Shown piece after piece: positions 46,559 through 53,654 of a DNA stretch of 53,654 nt. Under the pieces are notes generated by a model that was not told the DNA's origin, ran no database searches, and worked only from the letters and a program-made list of their open reading frames with translations. The DNA is from Pseudomonas sp. sp1636 (GTDB lineage: Bacteria > Pseudomonadota > Gammaproteobacteria > Pseudomonadales > Pseudomonadaceae). The position numbers were made by a program, and so were the translations under genes. The stretch lies in the NCBI RefSeq assembly GCF_030376615.1, contig NZ_JARRAB010000025.1:1-53654 (forward strand). The letters run 5' to 3'. The stretch's first letter is position 1. Each line of letters begins with the position of its first letter.

Positions 46559-47593
46559 ATGGTCAAGGTCGGTATCGTCGGCGGCACGGGCTACACCGGT
46601 GTGGAGTTGTTGCGCCTGTTGGCGCAGCACCCGCAGGCGCAAGTTGCAGTCATCACTTCGCGCTCAGAGGCGGGTTTGCGCGTCGACGAGATGTATCCGA
46701 ACCTGCGCGGTCACTACCCCGATCTGCTCTTCAGCGTCCCGGATGTCGCGACCCTGGGGGCTTGCGATGTGGTGTTCTTCGCCACTCCGCATGGCGTTGC
46801 CCATGCCCTGGCCGGCGAGTTGCTGGCGGCCGGCACCAAGGTGATCGACCTGTCTGCCGACTTCCGTCTGCAGGACGCCGCAGAGTGGAGCCAGTGGTAT
46901 GGCCAGCCCCACGGCGCGGCGGAGTTATTGCCGGAGGCGGTTTATGGCTTGCCGGAGGTCAACCGCGAAGCGATCAAACAGGCGCGCCTGATCGCCGTGC
47001 CCGGCTGCTACCCGACCGCCGCACAGTTGGGCTTGATTCCGCTGTTGGAAGCCGGCCTGGCCGACACTTCGCGCTTGATCGCCGACTGCAAGTCCGGAGT
47101 CAGCGGCGCCGGGCGCGGTGCCAGCGTCGGTTCGTTGTTCAGCGAGGCCGGTGAAAGCATGAAGGCCTACGGCGTCAAAGGACATCGCCATCTGCCGGAA
47201 ATTTGCCAGGGTTTGCGGCGTGCGGCCGGTTCCGCGGTCGGGCTGACTTTCGTACCGCACCTGACGCCGATGATTCGCGGCATCCATGCGACCCTGTATG
47301 CGACCGTGGCAGACCGCTCGGTCGACCTGCAGGCGCTGTTCGAGCAGCGCTATGCCGACGAGCCGTTCGTCGACGTGATGCCCGCCGGCAGCCACCCGGA
47401 AACCCGCAGCGTGCGGGGAGCCAACGTCTGTCGCATCGCCGTGCACCGGCCGCAAGATGGCGACTTGGTGGTGGTGTTGTCGGTGATCGATAATCTGGTC
47501 AAGGGTGCTTCCGGCCAGGCAGTGCAGAACATGAACATCCTCTTCGGCCTTGACGAGCGCCTGGGGCTGTCGCACGCGGCCATGCTGCCCTGA
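46559..47593 (+). CDS. argC: N-acetyl-gamma-glutamyl-phosphate reductase
   Basis: Third arginine-biosynthesis enzyme; reduces N-acetylglutamyl phosphate with NADPH. ATG at 46559 (AAGGGGCAAG upstream) gives MVKVGIVGGTGYTGVELLRL, 344 residues, with the dinucleotide motif and catalytic C150 in VPGCYPTAAQ. Last base overlaps the next start, so it is coupled with the coiled-coil gene. Confidence 0.96.
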   Translation: MVKVGIVGGTGYTGVELLRLLAQHPQAQVAVITSRSEAGLRVDEMYPNLRGHYPDLLFSVPDVATLGACDVVFFATPHGVAHALAGELLAAGTKVIDLSADFRLQDAAEWSQWYGQPHGAAELLPEAVYGLPEVNREAIKQARLIAVPGCYPTAAQLGLIPLLEAGLADTSRLIADCKSGVSGAGRGASVGSLFSEAGESMKAYGVKGHRHLPEICQGLRRAAGSAVGLTFVPHLTPMIRGIHATLYATVADRSVDLQALFEQRYADEPFVDVMPAGSHPETRSVRGANVCRIAVHRPQDGDLVVVLSVIDNLVKGASGQAVQNMNILFGLDERLGLSHAAMLP

Positions 47594-48327
47594 TGGCCGG
47601 CGGCTGGGAAGTCCGCCCGAGCGATCCGCGCCGCGCCGGTCGGGTACGGCTGATGCTGTTGTTGTCGCTTCTGGCTATTCCCATCGCGTTCTATGCCGGA
47701 ACCTGGTGGCAGCTGCGCACGACCGAGGTGCTCCAGGAGGAGTACCAGTCGATGCAGGAGCGTTTGGTCGCGTTGGAGCAGGAGCTGGATCAGTTGCGCC
47801 AACGCCTGGTCGTGCTCAGCAGCGGCGAGAAAGTCGCGCAGCAGGCCAACGAACAGAGCCGGCTGACCATCAAGTTGCTTGAAGAGCAGATTTTCAAGCA
47901 GCAGCAAGACCTGGCATTCTACAAAGGCGTGTTGGCGCCAGCCAGTCGTCGGGAGGGTCTGCGTATTCGCACCTTTGAGTTGCAGGCCACGGACAGTCCA
48001 AGGCATTTCCGCTACAAAATACTGCTTAGCCGGGTGGGCAAGGACGACAAACCGCTGGAGGGCCAGTTAGTGGTAACAGTGGAGGGGCGTCAAGGTGGTA
48101 AGGCGGCCAGCTTGGGGCTGGCCGCACTGACGCAAGATTTGTCTGATCAATTCAGAGGTCAGGTGATCCCCTTTGCGTTTAAGCATTTTCAGGCGATTCC
48201 TGAAGCTGGACGCTTCGCCGAGCTGACGTTGCCTGACGGCTTTGCCGCGCAGCAGATCAGGGTGCGTGCCGAGGTCAAAGGTGAAAAGCCGTTGGAGCGT
48301 ACATTCAAATGGATCGGCCAGGAGTAA
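47593..48327 (+). CDS. Single-pass membrane coiled-coil protein (DUF6776-like)
   Basis: Function unknown. The 244-residue protein has a basic start, one transmembrane helix (LMLLLSLLAIPIAFYAGTWW, about 20-39) and a heptad-rich coiled coil rich in Q, E and L (about 45-108). A folded periplasmic C-terminal part follows (DSPRHFRYKILLSRVG, then SLGLAALTQDLSDQF). The ATG shares its A with the argC stop (TGATG). It is followed by a bactofilin, so it could help place that polymer or act in envelope organisation; this is inference from position. Confidence 0.8.
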   Translation: MAGGWEVRPSDPRRAGRVRLMLLLSLLAIPIAFYAGTWWQLRTTEVLQEEYQSMQERLVALEQELDQLRQRLVVLSSGEKVAQQANEQSRLTIKLLEEQIFKQQQDLAFYKGVLAPASRREGLRIRTFELQATDSPRHFRYKILLSRVGKDDKPLEGQLVVTVEGRQGGKAASLGLAALTQDLSDQFRGQVIPFAFKHFQAIPEAGRFAELTLPDGFAAQQIRVRAEVKGEKPLERTFKWIGQE

Positions 48328-48336
48328 CAGCTACCC

Positions 48337-48747
48337 ATGTGGAATAAAGACAAACGTAAGATCGACCTGCAGCGCTTCAGTGGCAAGACCAGCCTGATTG
48401 CCGCAGGGGCGCACCTGAACGGAGACTTACGTTTTCAAGGGGCGGTACAGGTCGATGGGCGGGTCTGTGGTAACTTGCAGGCTAGCGACGGGATGATTCG
48501 GGTCAGTGCCGAGGGGCAGGTTGAAGGTGAACTGCGCGCCCCGCGCATAGTGATCGACGGTGAGGTGATCGGCGATGTTTACGCCAGCGAGCACCTTGAG
48601 CTGGGCAGTCGCGCGCGCGTGTGTGGCACCCTGTATTACGGCTTGATGGAAATGGCCATGGGGGCGCAGATCGAGGGGGGCTTGTGCCCGCTTAAAGAGC
48701 AGCCCGGGCCATTGGAGTTGCCCGAAAGCCTGGTTACTGCAGAATAG
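48337..48747 (+). CDS. Bactofilin (polymer-forming cytoskeletal protein)
   Basis: Forms nucleotide-free filaments by stacking beta-helices; bactofilins scaffold cell-shape and wall enzymes. The 136-residue product starts MWNKDKRKIDLQRFSGKTSL. A central beta-helix of regular G-rich repeats spans about 20-115 (GDLRFQGAVQVDGRVCGNL, then GDVYASEHLELGSRARVCG). Ends are short and disordered. Nine bases after the coiled-coil gene. In some other species a bactofilin is paired with an M23 peptidase; mepM is two genes away but on the other strand. Confidence 0.88.
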   Translation: MWNKDKRKIDLQRFSGKTSLIAAGAHLNGDLRFQGAVQVDGRVCGNLQASDGMIRVSAEGQVEGELRAPRIVIDGEVIGDVYASEHLELGSRARVCGTLYYGLMEMAMGAQIEGGLCPLKEQPGPLELPESLVTAE

Positions 48748-48824
48748 TTGACCGCTTTTGTAGGGTAAGTGGATAATGCAGGGCCTCAACGCAGTATGGC
48801 GTCTAGCGCCGGGAGATAGTCAGC

Positions 48825-49175
48825 ATGAGCGTCGAAACCTTCACCCCCACAGCTTTGCTATTCACGCAGGGCGCGGCGAGCAAGGTGAAGAGCCTGGTCG
48901 ATGAAGAGGGTAACCCTCGCCTGAAGTTGCGCGTGTTCGTGACGGGCGGCGGCTGTTCGGGTTTCCAGTATGGCTTCACCTTTGATGAAGAAGTCGCCGA
49001 TGACGACACCATTGTCGAGCGCGAAGGGGTGAGCCTGGTCGTCGACCCGATGAGCTTCCAGTACCTGGCGGGTGCCGAAGTGGATTACCAGGAAGGCTTG
49101 GAGGGCTCGCGTTTCGTGATCAAGAATCCAAACGCCACCACTACCTGCGGCTGTGGTTCGTCCTTCTCGATCTGA
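48825..49175 (+). CDS. erpA: Iron-sulfur insertion protein ErpA
   Basis: A-type carrier that delivers Fe-S clusters, including to IspG/IspH. The 116-residue product has the three conserved cysteines: C44 (TGGGCSGF), C108 and C110 (CGCGSSF), and ends FSI. Start at 48825 with GGAG upstream. In PAO1 order between the bactofilin and anmK. Confidence 0.95.
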   Translation: MSVETFTPTALLFTQGAASKVKSLVDEEGNPRLKLRVFVTGGGCSGFQYGFTFDEEVADDDTIVEREGVSLVVDPMSFQYLAGAEVDYQEGLEGSRFVIKNPNATTTCGCGSSFSI

Positions 49176-49247
49176 TCTCGTTGCCGCTGATTGACGCCGT
49201 GCCCGAGTGCGCGGCGTTGTCGTTTCTGTCCTTGCGGAAATCTGTAA

Positions 49248-50339
49248 TCAGGCAGGATAGATTGCGCCGAGCACACGCAGCCCATTGGCGCCGGTAACGC
49301 TCGGTCGGTTGGCTGGTATGCCTTCTAGGCAACAGTGTGCCAGCCAGGCAAACGCCATGGCTTCGACCCAGTCTGCAGGCACGCCATGAAGTTGCGTGCT
49401 GTTGACGGCACAGCCTGGAAGCAGCGCAGCCAAGCGTGTCATCAGCGTACGGTTATGGGCGCCACCACCGCAGACCAGCAACTCGTCAGTCTCGCTTTGG
49501 ACGCTGTTCAAGGCCATGCTGATGCTGACGGCTGTCAGCTCCAGCAATGTCGCTTGCACATCCGCCGCGGCGTAGCGCGGTTGCTGGCTCAGGTGCTGGT
49601 CGAGCCAGTCCAGGTTGAACAGTTCACGGCCGGTGCTCTTTGGCCCCTGGGTGCTGAAGAAGGGCGCGCCGAGCAACGCCTTGAGTAGCTCGGGTTGCAC
49701 CGTGCCGCTGGCGGCCCAGACGCCATCGCGGTCATAACTGTCGCCGCGATGGCGGTGGATCCAGGCATCCATGAGTACGTTGCCCGGGCCGCAATCGAAG
49801 CCGCGTGCCGGCTGATCGGGTGCGAGTAGGCTGAGATTGCTGAAGCCGCCGACATTCAATACCGCGCGATAGCTGCGTTGTTTGCCAAATAAGGCCTCGT
49901 GGAACGCCGGCACCAGCGGCGCGCCTTGTCCTCCGGCGGCGATATCGCGGCGGCGAAAGTCACTCACGACGCTGATGCCGGTCAGTTCGGCAAGCAGGGC
50001 GGGGTTGCCAATCTGGATGCTGAACCCGCGGGTCGGTTCATGGCGAATGGTTTGGCCATGGCTGCCTATTGCGCGGATCGACTTGGGGCTGAGCTCTTGC
50101 TGTTGGAGTAGCGTATGTATGCCTTGGGCCGCCAGTCTCACCCAGCGTTGTTCCGCCATGGCGGCCCGCGCCAGCTCGTCCGGGCCCGGTGCGCACAGAG
50201 CCAACAGCTCAGCCCGGAGCTCTTGCGGCATGGGCAGATACTGGGTGGCGACTAGAACGGTCTTCTCGCTCTGCTCGATCAGGGCGATATCCAGGCCATC
50301 GAGGCTGGTACCGGACATCAGGCCAAGATAGAGCGGCAT
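49248..50339 (-). CDS. anmK: 1,6-anhydro-N-acetylmuramic acid kinase AnmK
   Basis: Opens and phosphorylates anhydro-MurNAc released by lytic transglycosylases, giving MurNAc 6-phosphate for cell-wall recycling. The 363-residue ASKHA-fold kinase starts MPLYLGLMSGTSLDGLDIAL. It contains GSHGQTIRH (about 91-99), the phosphate loop GGFSNLS and VCGGGAHN. Five bases after the mepM stop, so they are co-transcribed: a murein hydrolase and a recycling kinase. AmgK/MurU in this window complete the route. Confidence 0.95.
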   Translation of the reverse strand: MPLYLGLMSGTSLDGLDIALIEQSEKTVLVATQYLPMPQELRAELLALCAPGPDELARAAMAEQRWVRLAAQGIHTLLQQQELSPKSIRAIGSHGQTIRHEPTRGFSIQIGNPALLAELTGISVVSDFRRRDIAAGGQGAPLVPAFHEALFGKQRSYRAVLNVGGFSNLSLLAPDQPARGFDCGPGNVLMDAWIHRHRGDSYDRDGVWAASGTVQPELLKALLGAPFFSTQGPKSTGRELFNLDWLDQHLSQQPRYAAADVQATLLELTAVSISMALNSVQSETDELLVCGGGAHNRTLMTRLAALLPGCAVNSTQLHGVPADWVEAMAFAWLAHCCLEGIPANRPSVTGANGLRVLGAIYPA

Positions 50340-50344
50340 CGGCC

Positions 50345-51790
50345 TTAGCGCTTGTCGAGAGCGAGCAGGGTGGTTTTTTCCTGATCCATGCGCGCCATCA
50401 ACGGGGCGCTCAGTTGCAGGAAGCGCTGCTTTTCATTGCGGGCGATGGGGTCGGCCATGGGCAGTTTTTGGCTCAGAGGATCGACGTGGGTGCCGTTGAC
50501 CTGGAATTCATAATGCAGATGTGGCCCGGTGGACAGGCCGGTAGTGCCGATGTAGCCGATGATCTGACCTTGCTTGACGCTGCCGCCGGTGCGGATGCCT
50601 TTGGCGAAACCCTGCATGTGGGCATAGAGCGTGCGGTAGCGGCTGCCGTGTTGGATGACAACGGTATTGCCGTAACCGCCTTTACGCCCGGCAAGTGCAA
50701 TCTTGCCATCGCCTGCCGCTTTGATCGGCGTACCGCGGGCTGCGGCGTAATCGACACCCTTGTGCGCGCGGATTTTGTTCAGGATCGGGTGGCGGCGGCC
50801 GTTGGAGAAGCGCGAACTGATGCGGGCAAAGTCCACTGGAGTGCGGATGAAGGCCTTGCGCATGCTGGTGCCATCTGCGCTGTAGTAGCTGGTGTTGCCT
50901 TGTTTGTCGGTGTAGCGCACGGCAGTGTAGGTCTTGCCGCGGTTGGTAAAGCGCGCCGAGAGAATATTGCCGGTGCCGACTGGTTTTTCGTTGACCACTT
51001 TCTCCTCGAAAACCATCTCGAACTCGTCGCCGTCGCGAATGTCCATGGCAAAGTCAATGTCGTAACCGAAAACGTTGGCCAGTTCCATGGTCAACCCATG
51101 GGAGAGACCGGCGCGTTTGGCCGACAAAAACAGCGAACTATTGATCACTCCGTGGGCATAGGCGGTTCTGACCTCCGGTTTGACAAGCACCCGTTCAAAG
51201 GCAAAGCCGTTATCATTTTTGCTCAGGCTGATGCTTTCGAGATCGCTGAGTTTGCTGCTCAGGCTCTCGAGTCGACCGTCTGCCGATAGCTGGAACTCTA
51301 GCGCCTGGCCAACTTTCAGACGACTGAACTGCTTAGCCTCCTTGCCACTGTTCAAAACCTCGTGAAGGTTGCTGGCGGAGAGGCCGACTTTGGCAAATAT
51401 CGTGGAGAGCGTATCGCCATTGGCAACCCTGACGACCTTGTGGCGGGGTTCTGTTGGCGTGGAGGCGGATGCTTCGGTGCTCAGAGGGGATCTGTCGTCG
51501 GCAGCGTCAATGCTGTCCTTGGCGCTGTCGCGAATACTCGAGGAGTGCCCGATTTTGGCGAATGGCGAGGTGTTCTGATCTTCATCAAGGTCATCCGGGA
51601 GCAGGCCATTCTGTTCCAGCGAAACAAGCTCTGAGCCGTTGTCTAGCTCAAGGCTGAGGTAGGTTTTCTTCGCCTCGACTTCGCGCGAGGGGAACACTAG
51701 CAAGGCCAGGCTGAGTAGTGCGGCTATGCCGCTTGCAGCCAAAATGTGAGTTTTTGGGTATGGCGGGGGCGCTTTGCTTATAGAGGTCAT
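50345..51790 (-). CDS. mepM: M23-family murein endopeptidase MepM
   Basis: Cleaves D-Ala-meso-DAP cross-links to let peptidoglycan expand. ATG at 51790 gives 481 residues with an N-terminal signal anchor (ILAASGIAALLSLALLVFPSRE). An OapA/LysM-like region (VVRVANGDTLSTIFAKVGL) and a C-terminal lysostaphin-type zinc peptidase follow, with HKGVDYAAARGTPI and HLHYEF supplying zinc and catalytic histidines and the aspartate. Earlier in-frame ATGs lie in AT-rich DNA and lack the anchor sequence; 51790 is preferred. Followed by anmK. Confidence 0.93.
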   Translation of the reverse strand: MTSISKAPPPYPKTHILAASGIAALLSLALLVFPSREVEAKKTYLSLELDNGSELVSLEQNGLLPDDLDEDQNTSPFAKIGHSSSIRDSAKDSIDAADDRSPLSTEASASTPTEPRHKVVRVANGDTLSTIFAKVGLSASNLHEVLNSGKEAKQFSRLKVGQALEFQLSADGRLESLSSKLSDLESISLSKNDNGFAFERVLVKPEVRTAYAHGVINSSLFLSAKRAGLSHGLTMELANVFGYDIDFAMDIRDGDEFEMVFEEKVVNEKPVGTGNILSARFTNRGKTYTAVRYTDKQGNTSYYSADGTSMRKAFIRTPVDFARISSRFSNGRRHPILNKIRAHKGVDYAAARGTPIKAAGDGKIALAGRKGGYGNTVVIQHGSRYRTLYAHMQGFAKGIRTGGSVKQGQIIGYIGTTGLSTGPHLHYEFQVNGTHVDPLSQKLPMADPIARNEKQRFLQLSAPLMARMDQEKTTLLALDKR

Positions 51791-52002
51791 AGATGGCTTT
51801 GACTTTGAATAAATGAAAAGAAAAGATGAAAAACACGATGGATATGCATTAATTGTATAAAATATAACCAAAATGCCTGTGAGGCAACCCCGAAAAGACG
51901 GCAGCTGGCTGCGGATATGTGAGCTTCAGGGCAAAACTTGTTATTTGTCCGTGATCTTGTATCGTTGGTTCCCTTTTAATTTGTGTGATCGTGAGTCCTG
52001 TC
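51791..52002. other. AT-rich divergent gap between mepM and tyrS
   Basis: The 212-base region is notably AT-rich next to its surroundings (for example AATTGTATAAAATATAACC near 51853). It contains a short GCCT-GTG-AGGC dyad (51884 region). Both flanking genes start outward from here, so it should hold promoters in both directions. I could not assign a clean -35/-10 pair for either. Confidence 0.4.
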
Positions 52003-53202
52003 ATGAAGTCGGTCGAAGAGCAGCTAGCGCTGATCAAGCGCGGTGCAGAAGAGGTTTTGGTTGAATCCGAGCTGGTGGAAAAGCTCAAGCGTGGTCAGCC
52101 GCTACGGATCAAGGCGGGCTTCGATCCGACGGCGCCGGATCTCCATCTCGGGCATACCGTGCTTATCAATAAGCTGCGACAGTTCCAGGAGCTGGGCCAT
52201 CAGGTGATTTTCCTGATCGGCGATTTTACCGGGATGATCGGTGACCCGAGTGGCAAGAGTGCAACTCGACCACCGTTGACGCGTGACCAGGTGCTGGCGA
52301 ATGCCGAGACCTATAAGGCGCAGGTATTCAAGATCCTCGATCCGGCGAAAACCGAGGTGGCGTTCAACTCCACCTGGATGGATCAGCTGACCCCCGCCGA
52401 CTTTATCAGGCTGGCTTCGCAGTACACGGTTGCGCGCATGCTTGAGCGCGACGACTTCAGCAAGCGCTACTCGACCAATCAGCCTATTGCCATCCACGAG
52501 TTTCTCTATCCGTTAGTGCAGGGCTATGACTCTGTTGCTTTGCGTGCGGACGTCGAGCTGGGCGGGACCGATCAGAAGTTCAATCTGCTGATGGGGCGCG
52601 AATTGCAGCGTGCCTATGGCCAGGCGTCGCAGTGCATTGTCACCATGCCGCTGCTCGAGGGGTTGGACGGCGTCAAGAAGATGTCCAAGTCGCTGGGCAA
52701 CTATGTGGGCATACAGGAAGCCCCGGGGGTGATGTATGGCAAGCTGGTGTCTATCCCTGATGTGCTGATGTGGCGTTACTTCGAGTTGCTCAGCTTCCGC
52801 TCTATGGAGGAGATTGCTCAGCTCAAGCTCGATGTCGAGAGCGGTGCCAATCCGCGTGATATCAAGATCAAGCTGGCTGAGGAGATAGTGGCGCGCTTTC
52901 ATGGGGAAGAGGCGGCGGCGAGCGCTCATCGTTCGGCGGGTAACCGCATGCGCGAGGGTGAGCTGCCGGAAGACTTGCCGGAAATCGAATTGGTCTCAGT
53001 CGAGGATATGCCTATCGCGGCTTTGTTGAACAAGGCTGGACTGGTCAAGAACGCTGCCATGGCGCGTGACTTGCTGGGTTCCGGTGGCGTGCGAGTAGAT
53101 GGCGATGTGGTGGATCGTTCCTTTATATATAAGCAGGGCGCAACCCACGTCTGCCAGGCGGGCAAGAAGGCTTTTGCGCGCATTACGCTAAAAGCCGAAT
53201 AA
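52003..53202 (+). CDS. tyrS: Tyrosyl-tRNA synthetase
   Basis: Charges tRNA-Tyr. The ATG at 52003 gives 399 residues, MKSVEEQLALIKRGAEEVLV. Class I signatures are HLGH (48-51) and KMSKS (226-230). Tyrosine-binding GGTDQKFN lies at about 187-194 and a C-terminal S4 RNA-binding domain (GGVRVDGDVVDRSFIY) closes it. The frame extends six codons earlier. Sequence resembles the PAO1 PA0668 product, one of two TyrRS in that species; a second copy elsewhere cannot be judged. Upstream of the rRNA leader, four bases from its first -35 box. Confidence 0.95.
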   Translation: MKSVEEQLALIKRGAEEVLVESELVEKLKRGQPLRIKAGFDPTAPDLHLGHTVLINKLRQFQELGHQVIFLIGDFTGMIGDPSGKSATRPPLTRDQVLANAETYKAQVFKILDPAKTEVAFNSTWMDQLTPADFIRLASQYTVARMLERDDFSKRYSTNQPIAIHEFLYPLVQGYDSVALRADVELGGTDQKFNLLMGRELQRAYGQASQCIVTMPLLEGLDGVKKMSKSLGNYVGIQEAPGVMYGKLVSIPDVLMWRYFELLSFRSMEEIAQLKLDVESGANPRDIKIKLAEEIVARFHGEEAAASAHRSAGNRMREGELPEDLPEIELVSVEDMPIAALLNKAGLVKNAAMARDLLGSGGVRVDGDVVDRSFIYKQGATHVCQAGKKAFARITLKAE

Positions 53203-53206
53203 AGGC

Positions 53207-53234
53207 TTGACGCAGTTTCTGTTGGGCCTATAAT
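53207..53234 (+). promoter_or_regulatory. rRNA operon promoter 1
   Basis: TTGACG (53207-53212), 16-base spacer, TATAAT (53229-53234). A near-consensus sigma-70 promoter starting four bases after the tyrS stop. The other three in this leader have TAGAAT and the same 16-base spacing. Confidence 0.75.
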
Positions 53235-53304
53235 CCGCACCTCTTCCGGCGCAGGCCTCTCTGCAAATCTCTTGTAAAACAAGAAGTTAGCGTAAAAAGA
53301 GAGG

Positions 53305-53332
53305 TTGTAAAGCAGCGAAAGCTGTGTAGAAT
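53305..53332 (+). promoter_or_regulatory. rRNA operon promoter 2
   Basis: TTGTAA (53305-53310), 16-base spacer containing GCAGCGAAAGCTG, TAGAAT (53327-53332), then GCGTC. The -35 is the weakest of the four. Confidence 0.65.
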
Positions 53333-53408
53333 GCGTCGGGCTGACAAGGTGGTGGTTTGAGCTTGTCGGTGTTTCGGTCGAGGTGATCGGAGGCGGTGAA
53401 AGAGGTGG

Positions 53409-53436
53409 TTGACAGCGGTTTGAAACGCTGTAGAAT
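53409..53436 (+). promoter_or_regulatory. rRNA operon promoter 3
   Basis: TTGACA consensus -35 (53409-53414), 16-base spacer, TAGAAT (53431-53436), followed by TCGCCTCCCGC, a GC-rich discriminator of the stringent-response type. Confidence 0.8.
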
Positions 53437-53517
53437 TCGCCTCCCGCTAACGAGATGCCAGAAGCTGATCGGAGGCGCAAGCGGTTGAGTAGAAAGGAAA
53501 TAACTTCGAAAAACAAC

Positions 53518-53545
53518 TTGACGGAAGATGAGGCTGCTGTAGAAT
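53518..53545 (+). promoter_or_regulatory. rRNA operon promoter 4
   Basis: TTGACG (53518-53523), 16-base spacer, TAGAAT (53540-53545), then GCGCGCCTC. This is the promoter closest to boxA and the likely main start of the pre-16S transcript. Confidence 0.8.
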
Positions 53546-53578
53546 GCGCGCCTCGGTTGAGACGAAAGGCTCAGCCAC

Positions 53579-53614
53579 TGCTCTTTAACAACTGAATCAA
53601 GCAATTCGTGTGGG
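53579..53614 (+). promoter_or_regulatory. rRNA antitermination leader (boxA and boxC)
   Basis: TGCTCTTTAACAA at 53579-53591 is the boxA nut element that loads NusB/NusE for rRNA antitermination. GTGTGGG (53608-53614) matches boxC. The 16S rRNA gene must begin just beyond the right edge; its AGAGTTTGATC start is not inside the window. Confidence 0.88.
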
Positions 53615-53654
53615 TGCTTGTGAGGTAAGACTGTTAGTCGCAAGATTATCAGCG

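Noticed and set aside
53592..53654. Start of the 16S rRNA gene inside the window
   Set aside because: The boxA/boxC leader is visible, but the AGAGTTTGATC start of mature 16S does not occur before the right edge.

Overview
The window looks like a chromosomal segment of a Pseudomonas species. It is GC-rich with strong G/C third-position bias. Gene content and order follow the Pseudomonas core backbone that I know as roughly PA0577 to PA0668 of P. aeruginosa PAO1: dnaG, rpsU, tsaD, plsY, folB/K, cca, spoVR/yeaH/prkA, the lptD-surA-pdxA-rsmA-apaGH string, amgK/murU, agtSR/agtABCD, rpe-gph-trpE, trpGDC, vfr, coq7, argC, erpA, anmK, mepM, tyrS and then an rRNA operon leader. That comparison is from memory, not from a search.

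Layout. 1-6146: information and envelope housekeeping (dnaG cut by the left edge, rpsU, tsaD, plsY, folB-folK, cca), with two adjoining palindromic repeats at 3627-3940. 6244-11120: a minus-strand stress module prkA-yeaH-spoVR. 11565-19222: a minus-strand string running from lptD to glpE (outer-membrane biogenesis, vitamin B6, rRNA methylation, Ap4A hydrolysis), with a terminator between surA and pdxA. 19347-21800: amgK-murU-djlA on plus (peptidoglycan sugar recycling and a J-domain co-chaperone). 21821-22825: a DUF3530 secreted protein. 23036-33684: a two-component system (agtS-agtR), an ABC transporter (agtABCD) and an aldehyde dehydrogenase/aminotransferase pair (davD/davT-like), apparently one complete sense-import-degrade unit for 5-aminovalerate and GABA. 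33814-39367: rpe-gph, a trp leader peptide and trpEGDC. 39422-46424: vfr, an OsmC-like gene, coq7, hinT, an AAA ATPase, a DUF805 protein, a nitronate monooxygenase and hemJ. 46559-53202: argC, a coiled-coil membrane protein, a bactofilin, erpA, anmK, mepM and tyrS. 53203-53654: rRNA operon leader with four evenly spaced promoters and boxA; 16S itself lies beyond the edge.

Functional links. AmgK/MurU and AnmK, 29 kb apart, belong to the same MurNAc-recycling route to UDP-MurNAc. AgtSR, AgtABCD and DavDT fit a single regulon for C4/C5 omega-amino acids. TrpEGDC is contiguous here, whereas in PAO1 the R/F-pyocin cluster separates trpE from trpG.

The backbone is mostly ordinary. The most distinctive local differences are the davDT pair placed directly after the agt transporter, the uninterrupted trpE-trpG junction, the apparent absence of speD and of a yqeY-like gene from their expected places, and several palindromic mobile-type repeats. 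I saw no tRNA, CRISPR array, insertion sequence, prophage or toxin-antitoxin locus.
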